This document shows, piece by piece, positions 34,871-42,757 of a stretch of DNA of 64,000 nucleotides (its first letter is position 1; each line of letters begins with the position of its first letter). A program made the position numbers and the translations under genes. The notes beneath the pieces are model-generated. The model was given only the letters and a program-made list of their open reading frames with translations. It did not search any database and was not told where the DNA came from. Source of the DNA: Actinomadura rupiterrae (GTDB lineage Bacteria; Actinomycetota; Actinomycetes; Streptosporangiales; Streptosporangiaceae); contig NZ_JAMZEA010000010.1 in the NCBI RefSeq assembly GCF_024172125.1, positions 248,001 to 312,000 of the forward strand, in the 5' to 3' direction.

Positions 34871-35734
34871 ATGGTGGTGGCGTCCGCCGTCATCCACCGG
34901 ATCCGCGAGGCGGTCGGGGACGCGCCGTTCAACCTCAACCTGATCAACCACTTCGACAACACCGAGCAGGTCGGCGTGTGCGTCGAGGAGCGGGTGCCCA
35001 TCGTCTCGTTCCACTGGGGGCACCCGCCGTCCGACCAGGTCGGGCGGCTGCGCGAGGCGGGCGTGTCGGTCTGGGAGCAGGTCGGCTCGGCCGCGGCGGC
35101 CCGGGCCGCCGTCGAGGACGGCGCGGAGGTCGTGGTCGTCCAGGGCTGGGAGGCGGGCGGGCACAACTACGGCGGGCTGCCCACGATGGTCGGCGTCCCG
35201 GCCGTGGTGGACGCGGTAGGGGACCGGGTGCCGGTCCTGGCCGCCGGAGGGATCACCGACGGACGCCAGGTGGCCGCCGCGCTGTGCCTCGGCGCGGACG
35301 GCGTGTGGGTCGGGACCCGCCTGGTCGCCTCGGCCGAGGCGCAGGTGCATCCCGAGCACCACCGCCGGCTGGTCGCTGCGCGCGGCGAGGACACCGTCCT
35401 GACCTCGATCTTCGGCCCGGAACGGCCGGACTTCAACCCGATGCGCGTCCAGCGCGACCGCGTCGTCGCCGAGTGGCACGACCGCCTGGACGAGGTGCCG
35501 GCCGATCGCGAGACGCTCGACCGGATCGGCACCACGGTCCTCGGCGGCGAGCACATGGTCCTGCGCAAGTTCGACTCGCTCCCGCCGACACCCGCCACCG
35601 AGGGCGACTGGGAGGAGATGCCGTGGCTGATGGGCCAGGGCGTGGACCTCATCCAGGACGTCCGGCCTGCGGGCGAGATCGTCAGGGGCATGATGGACCA
35701 GGCCGAACGCACCCTGACCCGCCGGCGGGCGTGA
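34871..35734 (+). CDS. N-terminally truncated nitronate monooxygenase-like protein
   Basis: 287 residues from the ATG at 34871. The remaining sequence is clearly the FMN TIM-barrel of the 2-nitropropane dioxygenase family: VVVVQGWEAGGHNYGGL (the His/Gly-rich phosphate and active-site region), RVPVLAAGGITDGRQVAAALCLGADGVWVGTRLVAS. Full-length members begin about 60 residues earlier with a conserved APMAG-type segment and first strand. That part is absent here, and the 71 bases upstream contain no continuation in any frame. The gene may be a remnant, or a shortened protein of uncertain activity. Codon use is normal. Confidence 0.6.
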   Translation: MVVASAVIHRIREAVGDAPFNLNLINHFDNTEQVGVCVEERVPIVSFHWGHPPSDQVGRLREAGVSVWEQVGSAAAARAAVEDGAEVVVVQGWEAGGHNYGGLPTMVGVPAVVDAVGDRVPVLAAGGITDGRQVAAALCLGADGVWVGTRLVASAEAQVHPEHHRRLVAARGEDTVLTSIFGPERPDFNPMRVQRDRVVAEWHDRLDEVPADRETLDRIGTTVLGGEHMVLRKFDSLPPTPATEGDWEEMPWLMGQGVDLIQDVRPAGEIVRGMMDQAERTLTRRRA

Positions 35735-35740
35735 GACGGC

Positions 35741-36541
35741 TCAGGCCATGGTGAGGCCGCCGTCGAGGGCGAGGACGGCGCCGGTCATCTGGCCGGTGAG
35801 GTCGCTGGCCAGGGCGAGGACGGTGTCCGCGACGTCCCGGGTGGTGGAGACGCGGCCGAGCGGCGTCATCGCGGCGATCCTGTCGAGGACCGCCGGGCGG
35901 TGGGCGCCGGCGTTGGCGTCGGTCGGGACCATCCCCGGCGCGACCACGTTCACGCGGATGCCGTCCGCGCCGAGCTCGGCCGCGAGGTACCGGGCGAGCG
36001 CGTCCTGGGCGGCCTTGGCCACGCCGATCTCGGCGAGCTGGGCCATGACGTGGCTCTGCCGCGTCAGCGACGCGCCGATCAGCACGATGCTGCCGCCTCC
36101 GCGCCGGCGCATCCCGGGCACCACCTGGCGGCACGCGGCGAGCGTGGCGGTGAGTTGCTGGTCCACGCGCCGGCGGACGGCGTCGCCCGAGTCGAGCAGG
36201 GAGCCGTCGAGCCGGTTCATCCCGGTCGTGTCGCCGACGGCGTTGCACACCAGCACGTCGATGTCGCCCAGTTCGGCGGTGGCCGCGGTGACCAGTGCGG
36301 CGACACCGGCATCGTCGGTGGCGTCGCCGCGCAGGGCGACCGCGCGCGAGCCCGACGCGGTCACGTCGGCGACCACGGCCTCGGCGGCGGCCTGGTTGCT
36401 GTGGTAGTTCACCGCGACCGCCGCGCCGTGCCGTCCCAGCGTGCGGGCGATCTCGGCGCCGATGCCGCGGCTTCCGCCGGTGACCAGCGCGGCGCGGCCG
36501 GACAGCAGGGCGGTGCCGGGCCGGGGAGAGGTCACTGCCAT
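35741..36541 (-). CDS. SDR-family protein lacking the catalytic tyrosine
   Basis: 266 residues. A Rossmann fold opens with the cofactor motif TGGSRGIGAEIA; NAVG replaces the usual NAG, and the PG motif lies in IRVNVVAPGMVPTD. The catalytic Ser is present (IVLIGAS), but where Tyr-x-x-x-Lys is expected the sequence reads IGVAK, so the Tyr is Ile and only the Lys remains; a Tyr-x6-Lys arrangement is not present either. The protein may bind NAD(P) without normal dehydrogenase activity, or use another acid. The ATG at 36541 has GGAG upstream. It is divergent from the MarR gene and shares a 33-bp palindromic operator with it. Confidence 0.85.
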   Translation of the reverse strand: MAVTSPRPGTALLSGRAALVTGGSRGIGAEIARTLGRHGAAVAVNYHSNQAAAEAVVADVTASGSRAVALRGDATDDAGVAALVTAATAELGDIDVLVCNAVGDTTGMNRLDGSLLDSGDAVRRRVDQQLTATLAACRQVVPGMRRRGGGSIVLIGASLTRQSHVMAQLAEIGVAKAAQDALARYLAAELGADGIRVNVVAPGMVPTDANAGAHRPAVLDRIAAMTPLGRVSTTRDVADTVLALASDLTGQMTGAVLALDGGLTMA

Positions 36542-36650
36542 CTCAGGGTTCTCCAGGAGCTCTATCGAGGACGGGCCGGTGCACCCTTCGAGCGCGCCAC
36601 GGCGCCACGGAACGCACCGGTTCGGTGATGGCCCCACACTATGCACATCT

Positions 36651-36683
36651 TCCGTGATTGTCATTAGTAATGACAATCACGGA
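36651..36683. promoter_or_regulatory. Perfect 33-bp palindrome, MarR operator between the SDR and MarR genes
   Basis: The arms TCCGTGATTGTCATTA and its exact complement flank a single G. The site is AT-rich against a GC-rich background and lies in the divergent promoter region, 28 bases from the MarR start and 110 from the SDR start. Size and symmetry fit a MarR-family dimer operator controlling both genes. Confidence 0.8.
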
Positions 36684-36710
36684 ACGGGCCGAACCGGCTA
36701 GGCTGGGGCG

Positions 36711-37202
36711 GTGGACCTCGACGACCGCAGCGTGTTCCTGCTCTCCCAGCTCGGACGGCACATCGCCGACCGGTTCGCCGGCGACCTCGCCCCCCTGGGC
36801 CTGAATCCGGCGCATTTCGGCGTGCTCGTCCACCTGCGGCAGGTCGGACGCGACGGTCAGCGGCTCAGCCAGCAGCAGCTGGCCGACCGGCTGCGCGTCC
36901 ACCGCAACGCGATGGTCGGCCTGGTGGACGATCTGGAGTCCCGCGGCTTGGTCCGGCGCGAGCGCCACCCCGACGACCGGCGCGCGCACGCGGTCGAGCT
37001 CACCGAACGCGGCCACGACGTCCTCACCCAGGCCGAAAGTGTCGCCGACACGCTGGAGGACGCCGTGCTGGCTCCGCTGACCGACGCCGAGCACGCCCAG
37101 CTGGCCGCGCTGCTCCGGCGCCTCACCGCGCACGCCGAGCTGCCCCCGGGCGTCCACCCCGGCCTGCACCGCCGCCAGCGCCGCTCCAGCACGTCCCCCT
37201 AG
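36711..37202 (+). CDS. MarR-family transcriptional regulator
   Basis: 163 residues, GTG start with GGGGCG upstream. The winged helix is LSQQQLADRLRVHRNAMVGLVDDLESRGLVRRERHPDDRRAHAVELTERG, a textbook MarR recognition helix and wing with the D-x-R motif. It probably represses itself and the divergent SDR gene through the palindrome between them and releases DNA on binding a small phenolic or similar ligand. A basic, low-complexity tail follows residue 140. Confidence 0.92.
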   Translation: MDLDDRSVFLLSQLGRHIADRFAGDLAPLGLNPAHFGVLVHLRQVGRDGQRLSQQQLADRLRVHRNAMVGLVDDLESRGLVRRERHPDDRRAHAVELTERGHDVLTQAESVADTLEDAVLAPLTDAEHAQLAALLRRLTAHAELPPGVHPGLHRRQRRSSTSP

Positions 37203-37218
37203 TCTCCCGCGCGACGGG

Positions 37219-38109
37219 CTAGGAGGCGCTGGCGGCGCAGGCGTCGAGCAGCGCCGTCAGCTGCGGCGAGGGCGGGTCGGGGCGGACGGCCAGATAAGTC
37301 TGGAGCGACGGCGTCGGATCGGCCAGAGGACGGAACACCACGCGGGGCGCCGTTTGGATCGCCGCCTGGGACGCGTAGTAGACCGTCCAGCTCGGAGGGC
37401 CGGTGGCGATCGCGGCGAGGGTGTCCTGGTCGGTGGTGAACGGCGGGCCCGGCCGCGGCTCGAACCCGGCGGTGCGGCAGGCTTCGACGAGCGTGTCGAC
37501 CAGGTGGGGATTGTCCGCGCGCGGGACGATGCGCAGCGGCAGTTCGGCCAGGTCGCGCAGGCTGATGCGCTGCTGCGCGGCGAGCGGGTGGCGGACGGGC
37601 AGGGCGGCGACCAGGTCATCGTTCCAGACGGGCAGCAGCTCCAGGCCGGGGGAGCGGTCGGCGCCCCGGATGAACGCGGCGTCGAGATGGCGGTCCCGGA
37701 CCTGGTTCAGGCGGGCGGCCGGCGGCGCGCTGACCAGCTCGACGGCCACCTCCGGCGCTCGTTCGGCCAGCGCGGTCAGGACCGCGTCCAGCCGGACGCC
37801 CAGCCCGACGTTCGTGCCGAGCCGCAGCGCCGATCGCCGTTCGCCGCGCAGGGCCGCCATCGCCTCGACCGCGGCCGCCTCGGCGTCCAGCATGGCGCGG
37901 GCGTGCGGGAGGAAGGCGTGCCCGGCGGCGGTCAGCGTCACGGCCCGGGTCGTCCGGTCGAACAGGGTCACGCCGAGCTCGCGTTCGAGCCGGCGGACCT
38001 GCTGGCTGACCGTCGGCTGGACGATCCGGAGCCGTTCGGCGGCGCGTCCGAAATGCAGCTCCTCAGCGACGGCCAGGAAGTAGCGCACCTGCCGCAGCTC
38101 CACCGCCAC
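37219..38109 (-). CDS. LysR-family transcriptional regulator
   Basis: 296 residues from a GTG at 38109 (GGGGGCG before it); a GTG two codons later is possible. The N-terminal HTH (RQVRYFLAVAEELHFGRAAERLRIVQPTVSQQVRRLERELGVTLFDRTTR) is canonical. The effector domain (from about 90) has the usual ALRLGTNVGLGV and PPSWTVYYASQAA stretches. It is divergent from the SnoaL-like gene, over an inverted repeat that fits a LysR box, so it probably controls that gene. Confidence 0.92.
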   Translation of the reverse strand: MAVELRQVRYFLAVAEELHFGRAAERLRIVQPTVSQQVRRLERELGVTLFDRTTRAVTLTAAGHAFLPHARAMLDAEAAAVEAMAALRGERRSALRLGTNVGLGVRLDAVLTALAERAPEVAVELVSAPPAARLNQVRDRHLDAAFIRGADRSPGLELLPVWNDDLVAALPVRHPLAAQQRISLRDLAELPLRIVPRADNPHLVDTLVEACRTAGFEPRPGPPFTTDQDTLAAIATGPPSWTVYYASQAAIQTAPRVVFRPLADPTPSLQTYLAVRPDPPSPQLTALLDACAASAS

Positions 38110-38119
38110 CGCCCCCGAT

Positions 38120-38138
38120 TCATCACGATTGGTGATGA
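38120..38138. promoter_or_regulatory. Candidate LysR box between the LysR and SnoaL-like genes
   Basis: TCATCAC and its complement GTGATGA flank a five-base centre in the divergent promoter region, 11 bases upstream of the LysR start. The dyad has the T-n11-A shape of LysR operators. Confidence 0.55.
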
Positions 38139-38242
38139 GTATAGGAGCGGAGTGCTCCTTGGTCGCCGGCGTCTTGCGCGGTGAACTTGTCCCGTGCCGA
38201 CACGGAGCCGGCATCCGCACAGACCGCAAGGGAGACGGCATC

Positions 38243-38656
38243 ATGACCACCGAGACGCCCAGGGAGCTCGTCCTCCGCTACTTCGCCGCCCTCGCCGACG
38301 GAGACCAGGAGGCGATCAAGGACTGCTGGGCCGAGGACGGGTCCGCCTGGTACGGCGGCGACCTGCCGATCTCGGGCACCTGGCAAGGGCGCGAGCAGGT
38401 GATCGACGGGTTCCTGGCGACCGCCTTCGCCCACCTCGACCCGGCCGAGGAGATCGGCCTGAAGGTGACCAACGTCTTCGGCGAGGGCGAGCAGGTCCTG
38501 GTCGAGTGGGACTCCTGGGCCACCGGTCGCCGGACGGGCCGCCCCTACGACCAGCACAACATCGGGGTCTTCATCGTCCGCGGCGGAAAGATCGCGGCGA
38601 TGCGCGAGTACGCCGACACCCAGCACTGGGAGCGCGCTCTCGTCAGCCCGGCCTGA
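38243..38656 (+). CDS. SnoaL-like/NTF2-fold protein
   Basis: 137 residues from the ATG at 38243 (AAGGGAGACGG upstream). The fold signature RELVLRYFAALADGDQEAIKDCWAEDGSAWY and a late GGKIAAMREYADTQHW match nuclear-transport-factor-2-like SnoaL proteins, small enzymes or binding proteins (cyclases, ketosteroid isomerase relatives). No catalytic assignment is possible. It is probably controlled by the divergent LysR protein. Confidence 0.88.
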   Translation: MTTETPRELVLRYFAALADGDQEAIKDCWAEDGSAWYGGDLPISGTWQGREQVIDGFLATAFAHLDPAEEIGLKVTNVFGEGEQVLVEWDSWATGRRTGRPYDQHNIGVFIVRGGKIAAMREYADTQHWERALVSPA

Positions 38657-38778
38657 GCGCCCGCCCGCGAACGGATTGGTGGTTTCTTTTCGTGCCGGGG
38701 GAGGGGGTGTGGGGCTGGAGCGGGTAGGCATCCAGGAATCGCCGGTTGGGGCGGGAATGGACGGAGGACGGGACCTTC

Positions 38779-41139
38779 GTGGCAACGGACGAGCAGGAAC
38801 AGCGGCACGAGAACGACACCGGAATCCGGCAGCGGGAAACGGACGCGGAAACGCGGCCGCTTCCGCCGGTCGGCGCGCCGCCGAAAGGGCGGCCGACCTC
38901 GGAGCCGTACACGCATCCGGCTGCGGGCTGGGGCGCGGCGATGGCGGTCTCGAAGGTGCTGTTCACCGAGCGCGAGGTGCTGCGCGGCGCTCGCGAGATG
39001 TTCAAGATGAACCACGAGGACGGCGGGTTCGACTGCCCCGGCTGCGCCTGGCCCGACACCAAGGACCTCACCCTGGACCTGTGCGAGAACGGCATCAAGC
39101 ACACCGCGTGGGAGATGACCGGAAAGCGCGTCACCCGCGACTTCTTCGCCCGGCACACCGTCAGCGAGCTTTCGGAATGGCCGGACTACGCCCTGGAAGA
39201 CCAGGGCCGCCTGACCGAGCCGATGGTCTATGACCGCGCCACCGACCGCTACGTGCCGATCTCCTGGGACGACGCGTTCCAGAAATTCGGCGAGGCCATT
39301 CGCGCCATGGAGCATCCCGACCAGTCGGTGTTCTACACCTCGGGGCGATTGGGCAACGAGGCGTCGTTCCTCCTCCAGCTGATGAGCCGCGAGATCGGTA
39401 CCAACAATCAGCCGGACTGCGCGAACATGTGCACCGAGGCGGGGTCGCGGGCGCTGCACGCGTCGCTCGGCACGGGCAAGGGCACCGTCGACCTGAAGGA
39501 CTGGGAGAGCGCGGACGCGGTGTTCGTGCTGGGCATCAACGCCGCGTCCAACGCGCCGCGCATGCTGACGACGCTGGCGCAACTGCACCGGGGCGGGAAG
39601 CAGATCGTCCACATCAACCCGCTGGTCGAGGCGGGCGCGACGCGGACGATCATCCCGCACGACTTCGTCGCGATGGGCACCTTCCACGCCACCGGGACCA
39701 GCACGCTCAACATCCAGCCGCGCGCGGCCGGCGACATGGCCCTGATGCGCGGCATCGCCAAGGCCACGCTGGAACGGGCCGCGACCGACGAGCACGCGAT
39801 CGACCGGCAGTTCCTGGAGCGCTACACCACCGGGTTCGAGGAGTACCGCGCGGTGGTCGAGCAGACCTCGTGGGACGAGATCGTCCGGCAGTCCGGCGTC
39901 GGCAGGCCGGCCATCCTGAAGGCGGCCGGGATCTACCGCGACGCCGACCGGACGATCATCACCTGGGGGCTGGGCGTCAACCAGCACGAGCACGCCGTCG
40001 ACACGATCCGCGAGATCGTCAACGTGCTGCTGCTGCGCGGCAACATCGGCCGCGAGGGCGCCGGGCCCGCGCCGAACCGCGGCCACAGCAACGTCCAGGG
40101 CAACCGCACCTGCGGCATCGACAACGCCCCGACGCCGGAGTTCCTGGACCGGCTCGCCGAGGTCTGCGGCATCGACCCGCCGCGCGAGCCCGGCCTGGAC
40201 ACGGTCGGGACGATCGAGGCGATGCACCGCGGCGATATCCGGGTGTTCCTCAGCATGGGCGGCAACTTCGCGCGCTCGGCGCCCGACCCCCGCTACACCC
40301 ACGCCGGGCTGCGCAAGGTCGGCCTGACCGTCCAGGTCAGCACCAAGCTGAACCGCAGCCACCTCGTCCACGGCCGGGACGCGCTGATCCTGCCCTGCCT
40401 CGGCCGGACCGAGACCGATATGCAGAAGAACGGCAAGCAGCGCATCTCGGTCGAGGACGGCATGTCGATGGTGCACCTGTCGCAGGGCAACCGGCCACCG
40501 GCGTCGCCGCAGCTGCGCTCCGAGCCGGCGATCATCGCGGGGCTGGCCCGCGCCGCGCTGCCGGAGTCCACCACGCCCTGGCAGTGGTACACCGAGGACT
40601 ACGACCGGATCCGCGACACCATGGCCAAGGCCCTGGTCGGCTTCGAGGACTTCAACCGGCGCGTCCGCCTGCCGATGGGGTTCCGCCTCAAGCAGCCCGC
40701 GCGCGAGCTGGTCTTCCTCACGCCGTCCGGACGCGCCGAGTTCTCCCGCGCGGCGCTGCCCGACGTCGTCCCGGCGGACGGGCGGCTCGTGCTGGGCGCG
40801 ATGCGTTCGCACGACCAGTGGAACACCACGATCTACAGCGACAACGACCGCTACCGCGGCATCTCCAACCTGCGGACGCTGGTGTTCATGAACCCCGGCG
40901 ACATGGCCGCCCGCGGCCTGGACCAGTTCGCGCCGACGGCCATCACCGCGTTCGCCAAGGACGGCACCGAGCGGACGCTGCGGGGCTTCCTCGCGGTCGC
41001 GCACGACATGCCCGCCGGGGTCGCCGCGGGCTACATGCCCGAGCTCAACGAGCTGATCGGCATCAGCGACCGCAGCGCCCAGAGCGCCCAGCCGCTCATG
41101 AAGCAGCTCAGCGTGACCATCGAGCGCCTGCCCGGCTGA
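38779..41139 (+). CDS. FdhF/YdeP-family molybdopterin oxidoreductase
   Basis: 786 residues from a GTG at 38779 with GGAGG about 11 bases upstream. It matches the YdeP branch of molybdopterin oxidoreductases, with C-terminal molydopterin-dinucleotide binding (ELVFLTPSGRAEF to DMAARGL) and the cofactor-domain segment RGNIGREGAGPAPNRGHSNVQGNRT. The N-terminus has only a CPGC pair instead of the four-cysteine Fe-S motif of formate dehydrogenases. NMCTEAGSRAL covers the active-site region, with Cys in place of Sec. E. coli YdeP is linked to acid resistance; the real substrate is unknown. It is monocistronic and ends at a strong terminator. No Tat signal, so it is cytoplasmic. Confidence 0.9.
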   Translation: MATDEQEQRHENDTGIRQRETDAETRPLPPVGAPPKGRPTSEPYTHPAAGWGAAMAVSKVLFTEREVLRGAREMFKMNHEDGGFDCPGCAWPDTKDLTLDLCENGIKHTAWEMTGKRVTRDFFARHTVSELSEWPDYALEDQGRLTEPMVYDRATDRYVPISWDDAFQKFGEAIRAMEHPDQSVFYTSGRLGNEASFLLQLMSREIGTNNQPDCANMCTEAGSRALHASLGTGKGTVDLKDWESADAVFVLGINAASNAPRMLTTLAQLHRGGKQIVHINPLVEAGATRTIIPHDFVAMGTFHATGTSTLNIQPRAAGDMALMRGIAKATLERAATDEHAIDRQFLERYTTGFEEYRAVVEQTSWDEIVRQSGVGRPAILKAAGIYRDADRTIITWGLGVNQHEHAVDTIREIVNVLLLRGNIGREGAGPAPNRGHSNVQGNRTCGIDNAPTPEFLDRLAEVCGIDPPREPGLDTVGTIEAMHRGDIRVFLSMGGNFARSAPDPRYTHAGLRKVGLTVQVSTKLNRSHLVHGRDALILPCLGRTETDMQKNGKQRISVEDGMSMVHLSQGNRPPASPQLRSEPAIIAGLARAALPESTTPWQWYTEDYDRIRDTMAKALVGFEDFNRRVRLPMGFRLKQPARELVFLTPSGRAEFSRAALPDVVPADGRLVLGAMRSHDQWNTTIYSDNDRYRGISNLRTLVFMNPGDMAARGLDQFAPTAITAFAKDGTERTLRGFLAVAHDMPAGVAAGYMPELNELIGISDRSAQSAQPLMKQLSVTIERLPG

Positions 41140-41159
41140 CACCGGAACCGAGGCGGCGG

Positions 41160-41197
41160 AGCGACATCCCGGGACGGCTTCGCCCCGGGATGTCGCT
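41160..41197. terminator. Hairpin terminator after the YdeP-like gene
   Basis: Perfect 14-base arms (AGCGACATCCCGGG and complement) and a ten-base loop start 20 bases after the oxidoreductase stop. The site also faces the end of the convergent YCII gene, so it may serve both. Confidence 0.85.
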
Positions 41198-41236
41198 GAG
41201 TCCGGCTACACGGATTCGTGGATCGGTCGCGTCGCG

Positions 41237-41539
41237 TCAGTCACGGCCCGGGACCTGCATCACCGGGCCGACCTCGACACCGCCGCCGACGCGCATCGCC
41301 GGGCAGTCCTTGGCCAGCGCGAGCGCCGCGTCCAGGTCCGCGGCGGAGACCACCGAGTAGGCGATCATCCGCGAGCCGCTGCCGCCGACCTCGCCGACCG
41401 AGGCGTACTCGGTCACCGCGTTGCCGATGTCCACCAGGGACGAGCCCAGGCCGCCGAACCAGGCCTGCCACTCGGCGGTCGTCCCGGCGTCGGGCGCGTA
41501 GTCGGCGGGGACGCGGAAGGAGAAGACGTACTGGGTCAT
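41237..41539 (-). CDS. YCII-domain protein
   Basis: 100 residues from the ATG at 41539. The pattern MTQYVFSFRVPADYAP ... EWQAWFGGLGSSLVDIGN ... AADLDAALALAKDCPAMRVGGGVEVGPV is the YCII ferredoxin-like fold. Genes of this type are often found next to ECF sigma factors of the SigJ/SigG-like groups, as here. The two genes diverge across a long palindromic region. The molecular function of the domain is not established. Confidence 0.88.
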   Translation of the reverse strand: MTQYVFSFRVPADYAPDAGTTAEWQAWFGGLGSSLVDIGNAVTEYASVGEVGGSGSRMIAYSVVSAADLDAALALAKDCPAMRVGGGVEVGPVMQVPGRD

Positions 41540-41595
41540 GGTGTGGTCCCGTCTGTGTCCGGGGCGCGTCCCGGCCGGGAGCGCCTCCAAACGGG

Positions 41596-41662
41596 TAGAC
41601 GCCGCCGTCCGCGCGGATTGGGCGCTGCGAAACCGCCCAATCCGCGCGTCCTCCGGCGTCTA
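41596..41662. promoter_or_regulatory. Long near-palindrome between the YCII and ECF sigma genes
   Basis: An inner perfect inverted repeat (CGCGCGGATTGGGCG and complement, 15 bases each, nine-base centre, 41610-41648) is nested in an outer one (TAGACGCCG at 41596-41604, CGGCGTCTA at 41654-41662). The whole 67-base element lies centrally in the divergent gap. It could be a double operator, or an RNA hairpin in one of the leaders. Confidence 0.7.
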
Positions 41663-41700
41663 CATCGTCGGACGAGCCGAACGACGAAGGGCGAGGATGC

Positions 41701-42732
41701 ATGCCGACGGCGAAGGACACGACGGACCTGGTCGCCCGGGCCCGGGCGGGCGACCAGGACGCGTTCGGCGACCTGGTCCAGGCCCACTCCCGCGAGCTGC
41801 AGGTGCACTGCTACCGCATCCTGGGATCGATGCAGGACGCCGAGGACGCACTCCAGGAGACGCTCGTGTCCGCGTGGCGTAACCTCGGCGACTTCGGCCT
41901 GCGGTCCTCGCTCCGGACCTGGCTGTACCAGATCGCCACGAACCGGTGCCTGAGCATGCTGCGCGCCGACGGACGCCGCCCGCGTACTGTCGCCGCCCCG
42001 CCGCCCGACGCCGTCCTGCCCGAGCCCAATGGCGTCGGCGATGCGCCGCCCTGGCTGGAGCCCTACCCGGACGTTCTGCTCGACCACCTCGTCGACCAGC
42101 GTCCCGGACCGGAGGCCCGCTACGAGACCACCGAGGCCATCTCCCTGGCCTTCATCACCGCGCTGCAGCTCCTGCCGCCGCGGCAGCGCGCCGTCCTGGT
42201 GCTGCGGGACGTCCTGGGCTACCGCGCCACCGAGGTCGCGCGGATGCTCGACGCCACCCAGGAATCGGTGCAAAGCGCCCTCAAGCGCGCCCGCGCCACC
42301 GTCGACAAGCACCTCGCCGACTCCGGCGGGAACCGCGCATGCCGGCCCGACAACGCCGCCGAGCAACGGCTCGTCGCCCGGCTCACCGATGCTTTGGAGC
42401 GCGCCGACCTGGACGCCCTGATCGACCTGCTCGTCAGCGACGTGCGGATCTCCATGCCCCCGGCGATGCTGGAGTACCGCGGCGTCGAGTCGGCGCAGCG
42501 CTTCTTCGCCGCCGCCACGTTCCGTCCGGGCCGCGCCTACCGCGTGGTCCCCACCCGCGCGAACGGGCAGCCCGCCGTGGGCGTCTACCTGGCGGACCCC
42601 CATGCCGAGGTCTACCGCGCCTACGCCCTGCTGGTCGTCACCCCCGACGGCGACCGCATCGCCGCCCTCACCGGCTTCACCAGCAATGTCATGGCGCGCT
42701 TCGGCCTGCCCCGAACCCTCCCGGAAGGCTGA
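41701..42732 (+). CDS. ECF sigma factor with C-terminal SnoaL-like domain (SigG/SigX5 type)
   Basis: 343 residues. Region 2 is about 8-75 (DLVARARAGDQDAFGDLVQAHSRELQVHCYRILGSMQDAEDALQETLVSAWR) and region 4 about 155-215 (LPPRQRAVLVLRDVLGYRATEVARMLDATQESVQSALKRARATVD). The last about 110 residues are an NTF2/SnoaL-like domain (RLVARLTDALERADLDALIDLLVSDVRISMPP), the regulatory module in this sigma-factor group that replaces an anti-sigma factor. It is expected to direct transcription of a few linked genes, probably including the divergent YCII gene. Confidence 0.92.
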   Translation: MPTAKDTTDLVARARAGDQDAFGDLVQAHSRELQVHCYRILGSMQDAEDALQETLVSAWRNLGDFGLRSSLRTWLYQIATNRCLSMLRADGRRPRTVAAPPPDAVLPEPNGVGDAPPWLEPYPDVLLDHLVDQRPGPEARYETTEAISLAFITALQLLPPRQRAVLVLRDVLGYRATEVARMLDATQESVQSALKRARATVDKHLADSGGNRACRPDNAAEQRLVARLTDALERADLDALIDLLVSDVRISMPPAMLEYRGVESAQRFFAAATFRPGRAYRVVPTRANGQPAVGVYLADPHAEVYRAYALLVVTPDGDRIAALTGFTSNVMARFGLPRTLPEG

Positions 42733-42757
42733 GACGGCCGCTGAGCGTTCCCTTCGG

